Shown piece after piece: positions 41,146 to 50,794 of a stretch of DNA of 64,000 nt. Numbering within the stretch: the first letter of the stretch is position 1; every line of letters begins with the position of its first letter. Source of the DNA: Shewanella decolorationis S12 (GTDB lineage: Bacteria; Pseudomonadota; Gammaproteobacteria; Enterobacterales; Shewanellaceae); the NCBI RefSeq assembly GCF_000485795.1, contig NZ_AXZL01000065.1:1-64000 (forward strand), in the 5' to 3' direction. Position numbers and translations under genes: made by a program. A model generated the notes under the pieces. It was not told the origin of the DNA and made no database searches. It saw nothing but the letters and a program-made list of their open reading frames with translations.

Positions 41146-41439
41146 TTAAATCTGCTCAACTAAAGCTTCTAAACCTGCTGCGGCCCGAGTAGGTACAAAC
41201 TCCACCACCTCAAATTCGGCCACCTCTTCGATATAGAAGGGGTCGAGTTTGACAATAGCTTCAAGCTCGGCGCGATTATCCGCTTTGGCAAGGATCACTC
41301 CGCCAGTGCGGGGCACCTTACGGCCAGAGGCGATAAAGGTACCCTTGGCATAATATTCATCGAGATAGGCAATATGGGCCGCCAAATGCTGTTCTACATC
41401 GGCCAGCGGTTTTTTGTAGGTTAAGGTGATAACAAACAT
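41146..41439 (-). CDS. YciI-family protein
   Basis: This 97-residue protein opens MFVITLTYKKPLADVEQHLAAH, with the conserved region RKVPRTGGVILAKADNRAELEAIVKLDPFYIEEVAEFEVVEF that defines the YciI/ferredoxin-like dimeric alpha-beta fold. The start is ATG 41439, with AAGGAA five bases upstream; the frame extends upstream, but that part overlaps the leader. The family is related to a dehydrochlorinase-like fold and has no established function here. Confidence 0.9.
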   Translation of the reverse strand: MFVITLTYKKPLADVEQHLAAHIAYLDEYYAKGTFIASGRKVPRTGGVILAKADNRAELEAIVKLDPFYIEEVAEFEVVEFVPTRAAAGLEALVEQI

Positions 41440-41810
41440 AGGGTTCCTTAAGGGCGTAATACCAAACCAGAATGAATACTCAATTGCTCTTGCCACAAAC
41501 GTCAATGGCGGCAAGTCGCTAACTGTCAGTAAAGTCTGGCGACATAGTGATGCATTATGCTTTCGCTATCAATAGCCTATAAAAATGAGTCTGTTGATTA
41601 AATTGAAAATGATCCATGTACTTCCACCAATCAGCAGATTTCAACACATTTCCCCTTATCGCAGCGCGAGTGACCCCATTCTAAGACGCTGCACTCATCC
41701 CCACCAATGTGATAACTGGATACATCTAGGGTTTAAACCCATCCACGCCTCACGTAAAATCCACACACCATTAGTTACAGAGCTGTTTCAACAGGGTTAT
41801 CAAGGAATGA

Positions 41811-41824
41811 TGAATACGTATGTA
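41811..41824 (+). promoter_or_regulatory. Maltodextrin box upstream of the transporter
   Basis: TGAATACGTATGTA shares its first 12 bases with the box at 35973 and lies at the same 19-base distance from its -35 hexamer. The center falls near -48 of the predicted start point. Confidence 0.7.
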
Positions 41825-41829
41825 AGCGG

Positions 41830-41859
41830 TTGTGCGTCAATCGGCGCTGCGGCTACTAT
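41830..41859 (+). promoter_or_regulatory. Promoter of the transporter-glucoamylase unit
   Basis: TTGTGC, an 18-base spacer and TACTAT give the same geometry as the GH97 promoter. The leader to the ATG at 42198 would be about 330 bases. Confidence 0.5.
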
Positions 41860-42197
41860 AAATTCGCTAGTTTCACCCTCTGCTTGTGGGGTTGAACAAT
41901 GTGAGGTCGTTTCTGGTGGTTGCCTATGAGGATAGCTGTCAGACTTAGGTTCTTTTCTACTCATTAGCTTTTACATCAGCTTCTAGCTTAACAGTATGAA
42001 ATGAATTTATTGGCGAATATGCTTCTGAGGGAGAGGTGTATTCGCCATTTTTTCAGCCTCGCAGGACGTCTGTTTCTCGACCGCAGGGAACTAGCACAAT
42101 AACGCGTAAAACTGAGCAAAGGCCATTGAATAGGCCACACATTATAACGATAAATGACTCAAGGCAGCCCCGCTGCCCGCTACTGAAGGGAAGTTGC

Positions 42198-43793
42198 ATG
42201 TCCGCGGATCAACAAACGGTTACCCCATTAGAAAGTTTCCCGCCCAAGCTGGCGCAGCGCACCGTGCATAAGGTGCAACCCGAGCTGAATTTCTGGCAAA
42301 TCTTCAATATGTGCTTTGGCTTTTTGGGGATCCAATTCGGCTTTGCACTGCAAAATGCCAACGTCAGCCGCATTTTCCAAACCCTTGGCGCCTCTATCGA
42401 TGATATTCCGATCCTGTGGATTGCCGCACCGTTAACGGGTCTGCTGGTTCAACCTATTATTGGTTATCTTAGCGATAACACTTGGGGGCGTTTAGGTCGC
42501 CGCCGGCCGTATTTTTTAATCGGCGCCATTTGTACGACGCTCGCGATTTTTGTGATGCCACATTCCCCTACGTTATGGATTGCCGCAGGCATGCTCTGGA
42601 TTATGGATGCCTCAATCAATATCGCCATTGAACCCTTCCGTGCCTTTGTCGGGGATAATTTGCCTCCCAAGCAGCGCACTCAAGGCTATGCTATGCAAAG
42701 CTTTTTTATCGGCATCGGCGCGGTGGTGGCCTCGGCCCTGCCCTATGTTCTCAGCAACTACTTTGATGTCGCCAATACCGCGCCCGCGGGCGAAATTGCC
42801 GATTCTGTGCGTTATGCCTTCTATTTTGGTGGCGCCGTGCTGTTTCTCAGTGTGGCTTGGACAGTTGTGTCCACCAAAGAATATTCCCCAGACGAACTTG
42901 CCGCCTTCCATGGCAATGCTGACGCAGGCGCAGATGAGCAACAACATCGCACTCGTACCCATAAGAATTACCAATTTGCCGCTATCGTTTGGATGGCGGT
43001 AGGCGCACTGCTGACGCTTGCGGTGTGGGCACAGGATTTAGATAAGCAGCTGTATATTTTAACCTTAGGGATTTTTGCCTTTGGCCCATTGCAACTTTAC
43101 TGCGCCCTGCGCTTAGGTAAATCAACGCCCTCACAACGTTCGCAACTGGGCATTGTCTTTAATGTGGTCGATGATTTATTCCATATGCCTAAGGCCATGC
43201 ATCAATTAGCCATAGTGCAGTTTTTCTCTTGGTTCGCGCTTTTTGCGATGTGGATATACACCACCTCGGCGGTGACGTCTTACCATTTTGGCAGCAGCGA
43301 TGTGTTGTCTAAAGCCTATAACGATGGCGCCGATTGGGTGGGTGTACTCTTTGCCTCCTACAATGGATTTTCGGCCATTGCGGCCCTGTTTATCCCGCTA
43401 CTGGCTAAACGTATCGGCATCAAACTGACCCACACCTTTAATATGTTCTGCGGCGGTTTTGGCTTGATCAGTTTCTACTTTATCAAAGATCCCAGTCTAT
43501 TATGGCTGCCGATGATTGGCGTGGGTATCGCCTGGGCTTCGATTCTCTCCGTGCCCTACGCCATGTTATCCGGTGCCTTGCCGCCGAAAAAGATGGGCGT
43601 GTACATGGGGATCTTTAACTTCTTTATTGTGATCCCACAGCTGCTCGCGGCCAGTGTTTTAGGCTTAATTCTTAATGGATTATTTGATGGTCAACCCATC
43701 TATGCCCTGATCACCGGCGGCATTCTGATGCTCTGCGCCGGGATTGCCGTGCTCTTTGTTGAGCAACCAAATACTCAGCACACTCAAGTGTAA
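42198..43793 (+). CDS. malT: MFS maltose/maltodextrin symporter
   Basis: This 531-residue inner membrane protein has twelve predicted helices. The segments GIQFGFALQNANVSRIFQTLG and LLVQPIIGYLSDNTW followed by GRLGRRRPYFLIGA are those of the sucrose/maltose-proton symporter branch of the major facilitator superfamily. A central loop near residue 240-260 is hydrophilic (DAGADEQQHRTRTH). The start is ATG 42198, with AAGGGAAG upstream; earlier in-frame codons lie in the leader. The GH15 gene follows at 122 bases. With GH97 and GH15 this gives uptake and breakdown of maltodextrins. The symbol follows the usual Shewanella naming and is not proof of substrate. Confidence 0.88.
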   Translation: MSADQQTVTPLESFPPKLAQRTVHKVQPELNFWQIFNMCFGFLGIQFGFALQNANVSRIFQTLGASIDDIPILWIAAPLTGLLVQPIIGYLSDNTWGRLGRRRPYFLIGAICTTLAIFVMPHSPTLWIAAGMLWIMDASINIAIEPFRAFVGDNLPPKQRTQGYAMQSFFIGIGAVVASALPYVLSNYFDVANTAPAGEIADSVRYAFYFGGAVLFLSVAWTVVSTKEYSPDELAAFHGNADAGADEQQHRTRTHKNYQFAAIVWMAVGALLTLAVWAQDLDKQLYILTLGIFAFGPLQLYCALRLGKSTPSQRSQLGIVFNVVDDLFHMPKAMHQLAIVQFFSWFALFAMWIYTTSAVTSYHFGSSDVLSKAYNDGADWVGVLFASYNGFSAIAALFIPLLAKRIGIKLTHTFNMFCGGFGLISFYFIKDPSLLWLPMIGVGIAWASILSVPYAMLSGALPPKKMGVYMGIFNFFIVIPQLLAASVLGLILNGLFDGQPIYALITGGILMLCAGIAVLFVEQPNTQHTQV

Positions 43794-43915
43794 ATCCTAC
43801 AACTCGGCAAACTTAGCGTTTAGGCGTTTGGGCAACTCAACGCCAAGACGCATAACTTACAAGAAGAATAAATCGCAATTAGCACCATCTATTGATTGGG
43901 GAGATTTTGAAGAAT

Positions 43916-46423
43916 ATGGAATCAACAACAGTTCGCAGCTTTTCAGACCGCCGCAACTTAAGCCGTAAGCCGATTGCGCTTGCAATCGCCGCAAGTCTTA
44001 TCGGCGTTGCCAGCTTAACGGGCTGTTCACCCTCGGCCCCCAATTCAGACGCATCAACACCGACCGTCACCAAAGCCACAGACGCAAATGCACAAATAGC
44101 CCCCGGAGCCCCCGGCAAAGCGCCTACTTGGGCGTTCTCCGGCAAAACCGGGATTGGCACCGCCTATGAGCCTTATACTCAAGGGCAATATCAAGATAGT
44201 GCTCAAAATCCCATTAGCCGCGTGTGGTTCTCCGTCGCGCAGGGGATTTTAACCGAGACCATGTACGGCCTTATTCACAATGCTCAGCTCAAAGAGTTGC
44301 AATTTGTGTTCACTGGCAATGGCTTTGTCGATACCGAGAAAGACAACACCATCAGCAGCATTGAATACTTAGATACCGACGCCAATGGCCGCCCACAATC
44401 CTTGGCTTATAAGATTATCAACCGCGACGTTGAAGGTAAGTATCAGATAGAAAAACATATCTTTACCGACCCAGACCGCGATACGCTGATGATGCGCGTG
44501 ACGTTTACCGCCTTTGAAGCGGGCATCACACCGCATTTATACGTTAACCCCCATATCGATAATGCGGGCGCGAATGATATTGGCAGAATCGATCATCAAG
44601 CCCTTATCGCTCGCACCGCTGACCCACACAGCAGCGTGATGACGGTTAAATCGGATATCGATTTTGCGCAGGCGACCACGGGTTTTGTCGGTGTATCCGA
44701 CGGTCTGGCCGATTTAGCCGATAATGGCAAGCTCGATACCCTTTATCAGGCCACCAGCAGTGCCGAAAATCCGACTCAAGGCAACATTGCCTTTACCGCC
44801 AGTTATCCCGTACTCCAAGCGAATCAACCTCTTAATGTGAATTTGGCCATCGGTTTTGGCCATGATGAAACCAGCAGTTTAGCCAATGCCAACGCCAGCT
44901 TAACGGCGGGGTATGATGCGGTGCTGAGCCAATACAACGCCGGTTGGCACAGTTATTTACAATCGCTGCCCGCGATGCCTGCTATGGCGCAAAGCACCAC
45001 AGATAATGGCAAGCTGCTGTATACCAGTGCCATGGTACTCAAGGCGCAGGAAGATAAAACCTACGCGGGCGCCCTTATCGCATCGCTTTCTAATCCTTGG
45101 GGCGATACCGTCCCTGCTGTTACACCCAGCACGGGCTACAAGGCCGTTTGGCCCCGTGACTTTTACCAGTGCGCCATGGCATTTCTCGCCATGGGTGATA
45201 CCCAAACGCCTAAAGTCGCCTTTGAGTACCTTAAAAAGGTGCAAGTGAGTGATAAAACTCCAGGTTTTAGCGGCACACCCGGTTGGTTTTTACAAAAGAC
45301 CCATGTGGATGGCCAAATTGAATGGGTGGGCGTACAGCTCGACCAAACGGCGATGCCGATCATGCTCGGCTGGAAACTTTGGCAAGCAGGCGTGCTGAGT
45401 CAAGCTGAACTGAGCCACTGGTATCAAGAGATGCTAAAAGCCGCGGCGGACTTTTTAGTTAGCGGCGGTGAGGTCAATCTCGACTGGAACCACACCCAAA
45501 TTACACCGCCAAAAACTCAGCAAGAACGTTGGGAAGAACAAGCTGGTTATTCGCCCTCCACCACGGCCGCATTGATCGCAGGTTTAGTGGCAGCGAGTGA
45601 TATTGCTAAGGCAGTAAACGATAGCGATGCCAGTCAGCGTTATTTAGCGACCGCCAAAACGCTTAATCAACAACTTGAAAAACACTTAGTGACGACCCAA
45701 GGTTTGCTTACAGATAGCCAAGGCATTAAGGCGCCTTATTATCTTCGCTTAAGCCCGAATGGTGAGCCAAACACCGCCGAGACACTCGCCGCTAATAATG
45801 GTCGTGTGGGATTAGACCAACGTCAGATCCTCGATGGCGGCTTTTTAGAACTGGTTCGCTATGGCGTACGTGGCGCAACCGATAAGCTGATTAATCAAAG
45901 TCTTGCGCTGGTGGATAACACCGAACTTGAGGACAATTTACGCCTCAAATACAGCTTTACTGCAAAAGATGGCAGTAGTGTGCCGGGCTTTAGACGTTAC
46001 GGTAACGACGGCTACGGTGAAGATACCCTCACTGGCGCAAACTACGCCGAATCGGGCAGTAATAGCGACAACCAACGCGGCCGCGTCTGGCCCTTCTTCA
46101 CCGGCGAGCGTGGACATTTTGAACTGGCCCTCGCCAGCGCCAAGGGAGAGCTAACGGGTGCAAACGCACAGCAAACCAAACAGCAGCTTATCAATACCTA
46201 TGTGCAAGGGATGGAAACCTTCGCCAACGCGGGTCTAATGCTCCCCGAGCAAGCATGGGATGGTGTGGGCAACGCCACACGTTACCAATATCAACTCGGT
46301 CAAGGCACTAACTCCGCCACCCCGCTCGCCTGGACCCATGCTGAATATATCAAGCTGGTTCGTTCAATGAGCGACGGTCGAGTATGGGATAACTACCCTA
46401 TCGTCCCAGAGGCGTTGAAATAG
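43916..46423 (+). CDS. GH15 glucoamylase-like lipoprotein
   Basis: This 835-residue enzyme should release glucose from the non-reducing ends of maltodextrins. The signal ends in a lipobox with Cys37 (VASLTGCSPS), so it is a lipoprotein. The N-terminal beta-sandwich (about 70-330) carries GWHSYLQSLP at its end, and the alpha/alpha barrel contains GYKAVWPRDFYQ, the acid catalyst region WEEQAGYSPSTTAALIAGL, and the base region LMLPEQAWDG. The start is ATG 43916; a TTG at 43892 is an alternative. It is the second gene of the transporter unit, with a terminator behind it. Location in the outer membrane or periplasm cannot be decided from the lipobox. Confidence 0.93.
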   Translation: MESTTVRSFSDRRNLSRKPIALAIAASLIGVASLTGCSPSAPNSDASTPTVTKATDANAQIAPGAPGKAPTWAFSGKTGIGTAYEPYTQGQYQDSAQNPISRVWFSVAQGILTETMYGLIHNAQLKELQFVFTGNGFVDTEKDNTISSIEYLDTDANGRPQSLAYKIINRDVEGKYQIEKHIFTDPDRDTLMMRVTFTAFEAGITPHLYVNPHIDNAGANDIGRIDHQALIARTADPHSSVMTVKSDIDFAQATTGFVGVSDGLADLADNGKLDTLYQATSSAENPTQGNIAFTASYPVLQANQPLNVNLAIGFGHDETSSLANANASLTAGYDAVLSQYNAGWHSYLQSLPAMPAMAQSTTDNGKLLYTSAMVLKAQEDKTYAGALIASLSNPWGDTVPAVTPSTGYKAVWPRDFYQCAMAFLAMGDTQTPKVAFEYLKKVQVSDKTPGFSGTPGWFLQKTHVDGQIEWVGVQLDQTAMPIMLGWKLWQAGVLSQAELSHWYQEMLKAAADFLVSGGEVNLDWNHTQITPPKTQQERWEEQAGYSPSTTAALIAGLVAASDIAKAVNDSDASQRYLATAKTLNQQLEKHLVTTQGLLTDSQGIKAPYYLRLSPNGEPNTAETLAANNGRVGLDQRQILDGGFLELVRYGVRGATDKLINQSLALVDNTELEDNLRLKYSFTAKDGSSVPGFRRYGNDGYGEDTLTGANYAESGSNSDNQRGRVWPFFTGERGHFELALASAKGELTGANAQQTKQQLINTYVQGMETFANAGLMLPEQAWDGVGNATRYQYQLGQGTNSATPLAWTHAEYIKLVRSMSDGRVWDNYPIVPEALK

Positions 46424-46445
46424 TTTTAATGCTGATCCCAGTGAG

Positions 46446-46479
46446 TAAAGCCCGCAAAACCTCAGTTTGGCGGGCTTTA
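46446..46479 (+). terminator. Terminator behind the GH15 gene
   Basis: TAAAGCCCGC and GCGGGCTTTA form a 10-bp stem around 14 bases, 22 bases past the stop codon. Confidence 0.8.
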
Positions 46480-46689
46480 TGATCCAAAGCTGCATGTCAT
46501 TCAGCGCCGACTTAATACCTTCAATTCGCCCCACATCATCCATTTTGCGAACTGTAAAAGCATTCTCTGTTTTTTTACGTGAATACTTGTTTTTATTGCA
46601 GTTGCTTTAATAAAAAATTGACTTACAGAAGCTGGCTTAAATGTTAACCTATTTGCGATTTTGTTAATTTATCGATAAATGGAGTTTTG

Positions 46690-47832
46690 ATGAAACATTT
46701 AAAAACCGCAATCAAATGGATTTTGCTCACGCTATTCTTGGTGCCAGTGAGTCTTTATCTGACCCTTGTCGCCATCAACATGAAAGATAGCCCAGCTTCA
46801 GAACAGGCTAAAGTCTACCTAGACGAAATTCAAAAGAGTGATAAAGCGTTAGCCGACAACCAAGCTCAGAATGCGTATCTCTATGCACTGGGCTTTGATG
46901 TGAATAGTGGCGGCTCACCTATGGATGCCGGGATTTCTCGACTCAAAACCATACAACAGCTTGGCATTTTGGAGCGTTCCCCAACGCTAAACACAACTCC
47001 AATAGATAAACCGCAAACGCCATTCAACGAGTGCATTAACCGTGATGATTTTCTATCCAGTTGCCTCCCTGTACTGGCAGAACAAACGCCTTTTGACGAA
47101 CTCCTCGCAACAAACGCCGAATTAATCGCACGATATAAAACATTAATTCAGTTAGATAGCTGGCAAGAAGGCAGCCAATTTAATGTCTTTTTGTCTTCTC
47201 CATCACTTCCACATCTGCTCACGGCACAAAAACTCTATTTCATCGATTTACTGGCTCACGCTCAAACCATGCCTGCGCAGCAGATTGCCGATGTGATTAA
47301 TCAAGATATGTTGTTTTGGCAACGTGTAGCAGCCAACACCCATGTGCTGCTGATAAAAACCGTTAGTCAAAATGGCATCACAACAAATATGAAATTTGGC
47401 GAATTGGTCTTAAAGCAATTACCACACGCTCAACTCAACAGCGCTATTCCCGTTAGCTGGCAAATGCCTATTCCATCAGCTGTTATGTCGTTTGATAGCA
47501 CGAAGGCGGGTGAATGGTATTACTTTACAGGCATGACCAAAGCATTACAGACAATTGATGATGAAGATATCACCACAACGGTGACGCAATGGTTACTGAC
47601 CCCGTTAATGCAACATCAAGACACAGCGAATCGCTACGCGGCGATTTTAGATGGTACAACACCTCTGCAGGATTGCCCTGCTCATTTGTCTATCGCTGTC
47701 GTCGGTCAGTTTATGTATAACCCGCTAGGAAAATTTGTCCTCTGCTCTAGCATTCCACCATTAGACCGCTATCAACAAGGTTTGAATGAGCTTGAGCCAC
47801 AAAGAGCCCAGCTCATCACTAGACTGCTGTAG
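46690..47832 (+). CDS. Membrane-anchored protein of unknown function
   Basis: This 380-residue protein has one N-terminal helix (IKWILLTLFLVPVSLYLTLVAI) and a long extracytoplasmic part with four or more Cys (NECINRDDFLSSCLPVL, QDCPAH, FVLCSSIPP) that could form disulfides. The start is ATG 46690 with GGAG five bases upstream. No family is recognised; the length and layout are common in Shewanella hypothetical proteins. It is convergent with the next gene and overlaps it by 14 bases at the 3' ends. Confidence 0.75.
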   Translation: MKHLKTAIKWILLTLFLVPVSLYLTLVAINMKDSPASEQAKVYLDEIQKSDKALADNQAQNAYLYALGFDVNSGGSPMDAGISRLKTIQQLGILERSPTLNTTPIDKPQTPFNECINRDDFLSSCLPVLAEQTPFDELLATNAELIARYKTLIQLDSWQEGSQFNVFLSSPSLPHLLTAQKLYFIDLLAHAQTMPAQQIADVINQDMLFWQRVAANTHVLLIKTVSQNGITTNMKFGELVLKQLPHAQLNSAIPVSWQMPIPSAVMSFDSTKAGEWYYFTGMTKALQTIDDEDITTTVTQWLLTPLMQHQDTANRYAAILDGTTPLQDCPAHLSIAVVGQFMYNPLGKFVLCSSIPPLDRYQQGLNELEPQRAQLITRLL

Positions 47833-48655
47833 ACCTGTTACTAAGGGCTGTCGCTTGCACGCTTTTCTGGGCGTATTCCTGAGGCGTGCAACCAAATAAG
47901 ACTTTAAATGCTGCGCTAAAGCTACTGACACTTAAATACCCAAGGCTATGGGCCACGCTCGTCGTGCTCTCCCCTTGGGTTAACCGCTCAAGGGAGTTGA
48001 GTAATCGATATCTTTGGCGCCATTGTCTATAGGTCTGCCCGGTTTCGGCTTTAAAGAGTCGTTCTATGGTTCGAATACTCGCCCCTGCGCTTTGGGCTAA
48101 TTCGGCCAAGCTACACTCCGCCTGCGGTTTTTTGATCAACAGTTGGATCACTCGGCCAAGACGCGGATCCGAGCCCGCATTCAAGTAGGTATTCACACTG
48201 TCGAGTGCATCTAATTCGTCTATGGCACTTAAGCCCAAGCGAAAATACTTAGCAGACGCCATCAAGGTGTCTTGGCATAGTTTCAGTACCATTTCACGCA
48301 TTAGCGGCGTCATGCTAACCATCACCACCTGCTTGTCTTGCTCTCTCACGCGATAACTGGGATCGATATACAAGTTGCGAAGATGGGCATGGGTTTCACA
48401 ATTAATTTGATGACGACAATCACTTGGGATCCATACAGCATGGGTCGAAGGTACCACCCAAACCGCATTGTCGCTCTGTACCCGTAAAATCCCTTTTGCC
48501 GCCCAAAGTAACTGCCCCCGAGGGTGAGAATGGGGTTCGACGCCCATTTCGGCCTCGAGATTGCGCGCATTACTCAAGACGGGACGATTAGCGTCTAACG
48601 TGAACGCAAATTGGCTGGGCGCCAACATTGTCGCTTTAGAAATAATATCTGACAC
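47819..48655 (-). CDS. AraC-family regulator with cupin sensor domain
   Basis: This 278-residue regulator has an N-terminal cupin (HPRGQLLWAAKGILRVQ and DCRHQINCETHAHLRNLYI) and a C-terminal AraC helix-turn-helix pair (SLAELAQSAGASIRTIERLFKAETGQTYRQW and VAHSLGYLSVSSFSAAFKVLFGCTPQEY). It is divergent from the SLC13-type transporter gene, 79 bases apart, and is the likely regulator of that gene. Its 3' end overlaps the convergent gene by 14 bases. Confidence 0.93.
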   Translation of the reverse strand: MSDIISKATMLAPSQFAFTLDANRPVLSNARNLEAEMGVEPHSHPRGQLLWAAKGILRVQSDNAVWVVPSTHAVWIPSDCRHQINCETHAHLRNLYIDPSYRVREQDKQVVMVSMTPLMREMVLKLCQDTLMASAKYFRLGLSAIDELDALDSVNTYLNAGSDPRLGRVIQLLIKKPQAECSLAELAQSAGASIRTIERLFKAETGQTYRQWRQRYRLLNSLERLTQGESTTSVAHSLGYLSVSSFSAAFKVLFGCTPQEYAQKSVQATALSNRSTAV

Positions 48656-48734
48656 ATCACCACCTTAAAACGCCATATCAATTGAGCTATCTTAGACCTC
48701 AACATCAATGCCCACAATATTAAGGTGATCCCCT

Positions 48735-50123
48735 ATGGGTAAGTTAAGCATTAAAAAGTGGTTGCTCTTTAGCGCCATGCTTGTCGCAGGCTTGTTGGCC
48801 ATGTTTCCACTACAGCAGCACCCTGCAGATTTTTCCTATAGCGCATCGGTCGTTCTGATTACTTTGCTATTTTGGAGCACAGGCTTTATTCCGCCCTTTA
48901 TGGCGGGACTGATCTTTTTTGCCCTAGCGACCATCTTTAAACTGATCGACCCCAGTGCGTTGTTTTCGGGATTTAGTTCGGCGGCGGTGTGGTTAATTAT
49001 TTCTGGCTTTGTGATTGGTAGCGCCATTTCAGAGTCGGGACTGAGTCGCCGCCTTGCCGCCCTTATCGCCCCCGCGTTAACCATAAGTTATCCGCGCTTG
49101 GTTGCGGGACTCGTCATCAGCGCGATGTTACTGGGATTTGTAATGCCATCCTCGGTTGGACGCGCGGTAGTGATGCTCCCCATCGGCATGGCTTTGGCCG
49201 AGCAGATCGGGTTTAGCCGTGGCAGTAATGGCCGGATAGGCATAGCAACCGCCCTAGCACTGGCCTGTAATATGCCAAGCTTTGCGGTGCTGCCAGCTAA
49301 TATTCCCAACATGATTTTGTCCGGTGCGAGTGAAAATCTGTTTAACGTGCATTTTGGCTATGCTGAATATCTGTTTCTACACTTTCCTATTTTAGGTCTG
49401 CTCAAATCAGCCATTATAGTGGCGCTCGTGGTGTATTTGTTTCCGGCCAATATTGATAAAAGCCAGATTAAAGCAGCGACGGATATCGAAGCGTATGATG
49501 TGGCCAAGCAGGTTAAACTCAGCGTGTTACTCATCATCACCCTGCTATTTTGGGTAACAGACTCATGGCATGGGATTAATCCGGCTTGGGTAGGACTAAC
49601 GACCGCCATTATCCTCTTACTACCCAAGTGGGGCATTATTGAGCCAAAACGTTTTAATCAATCGGTTGATTTCTCAACGGTTATCTTTGTTGCCGCTGCA
49701 CTCGGACTAGGCACCCTAGTCAATCAATCTGGGCTAGGAAACGCACTCGGACAAATGTTCAGCCAATATTTACCCTTGTCGCAGGGCGGCTCTTTCCTCA
49801 ACTTTATGTCCTTATCGCTGATATCGACCTTAACCGGACTGGTAGCAACCGTGCCTGGCGTGCCCACGGTATTAACCCCCATGGCCGCGGACTTGGCGAA
49901 TGCGACAGGGTTTTCACTCCCCGCGGTACTGATGACGCAAGTGATCGGTTTTTCGACGGTAATATTTCCCTATCAGGTGGCACCACTGATTTTGGCGATG
50001 CAGCTGTCTCAGGAACCCCTCACCCATCTGTTGAAAGTCACCTTACCCTTAGCGCTGATAACTTTATTGCTGCTGATGCCGTTGGACTACCTTTGGTGGC
50101 TCTTACTGGGATGGATAAGCTAA
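48735..50123 (+). CDS. SLC13-type (DASS) anion transporter
   Basis: This 462-residue inner membrane protein has about twelve hydrophobic segments. The paired re-entrant signatures of the divalent anion:sodium symporter family are present: the first half has MPSSVGRAVVMLPIGMALAE and the second half ATVPGVPTVLTPMAADLANATG. Substrates of the family are sulfate or C4 dicarboxylates; none can be chosen here. It is transcribed away from the AraC regulator and has about 270 bases to the umuD promoter behind it. Confidence 0.88.
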   Translation: MGKLSIKKWLLFSAMLVAGLLAMFPLQQHPADFSYSASVVLITLLFWSTGFIPPFMAGLIFFALATIFKLIDPSALFSGFSSAAVWLIISGFVIGSAISESGLSRRLAALIAPALTISYPRLVAGLVISAMLLGFVMPSSVGRAVVMLPIGMALAEQIGFSRGSNGRIGIATALALACNMPSFAVLPANIPNMILSGASENLFNVHFGYAEYLFLHFPILGLLKSAIIVALVVYLFPANIDKSQIKAATDIEAYDVAKQVKLSVLLIITLLFWVTDSWHGINPAWVGLTTAIILLLPKWGIIEPKRFNQSVDFSTVIFVAAALGLGTLVNQSGLGNALGQMFSQYLPLSQGGSFLNFMSLSLISTLTGLVATVPGVPTVLTPMAADLANATGFSLPAVLMTQVIGFSTVIFPYQVAPLILAMQLSQEPLTHLLKVTLPLALITLLLLMPLDYLWWLLLGWIS

Positions 50124-50356
50124 GTTTTACAGCACAGGGAGTAACCCTAGATGATGTGGAACATCCCCTTTAGTTGCGGTGAAGAATTGCCGCAACCAAA
50201 AGCCAAGCAAAAACGAACACATGCATTAGATTGGCCGTTACCAAGGTAGTCTCAAGATTATTGCTACTGTGGCACTTTCAATGGTAGCAATATGTCTGCA
50301 ACTTTTTATTTGCCGTCGAACTCAACACGCTTTCGACACGTCATCAAAATACGCTA

Positions 50357-50376
50357 TACTGTTTTTATATACAGTA
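50357..50376 (+). promoter_or_regulatory. LexA box of the umuDC operon
   Basis: TACTGTTTTTATATACAGTA is a full SOS box: CTGT at 50359-50362 and ACAG at 50371-50374 with 8 bases between. It lies 23 bases before the umuD start and covers the likely -10 region, so LexA would repress umuDC until DNA damage. Confidence 0.95.
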
Positions 50377-50398
50377 TTTCAATTTTATTGTTCTTCCT

Positions 50399-50794
50399 AT
50401 GCGTATACAAACACAGTATCCACTTTTTAGCTCCTCCGTTGCGGCGGGATTTCCTTCTCCAGCCCACGATTATGTTGAGCAATCACTCGATCTCAATGAA
50501 TTATGCATTAAACATCCCACTGCGACATTTTTTGTAAAAGTACAAGGGGATTCTATGGTGGATGCGGGCATTTCCAGCGGCGACATATTAGTGGTGGATA
50601 GGTCATTGCAAGCGGCACATGGCGATATTGTGGTCGCCGCGGTTGATGGTGAATTCACCGTTAAACAATTGCAATTACGTCCGGTTGTGCAATTAATACC
50701 CCGTAATCCGGCATTTAGAGCCATTACCATCCACCATGATTCCGAACTCAACCTATTTGGTGTGGTGACTTGTGTGGTGAAAAAACTCAAATGA
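50399..50794 (+). CDS. umuD: SOS mutagenesis protease UmuD
   Basis: This 131-residue LexA-fold protein cleaves its own N-terminus with RecA help and then serves DNA polymerase V. The catalytic pair is Ser52 ([10 protein letters not shown]) and Lys89 (GEFTVKQL). The self-cleavage site should be in AAGFPSP near residues 16-17. The protein is only slightly shorter than E. coli UmuD. The ribosome site is poor. It overlaps umuC by four bases (ATGA) and has a LexA box 23 bases upstream. Confidence 0.96.
   Translation: MRIQTQYPLFSSSVAAGFPSPAHDYVEQSLDLNELCIKHPTATFFVKVQGDSMVDAGISSGDILVVDRSLQAAHGDIVVAAVDGEFTVKQLQLRPVVQLIPRNPAFRAITIHHDSELNLFGVVTCVVKKLK

Larger units (their letters stand above)
41440..42197. 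other. Divergent intergenic region carrying the transporter promoter
   Basis: These 758 bases separate the YciI gene from the MFS transporter. A conceptual plus-strand frame of 114 codons exists at 41585-41929 but spans the promoter box and promoter, so I treat it as non-coding. The box lies at 41811 and the promoter at 41830, which leaves a leader of about 330 bases. Confidence 0.55.

Noticed and set aside
41585..41929. Plus-strand frame of 114 codons between the YciI gene and the transporter
   Set aside because: It covers the shared promoter box and the predicted transporter promoter, has no ribosome site, and its composition is not protein-like.
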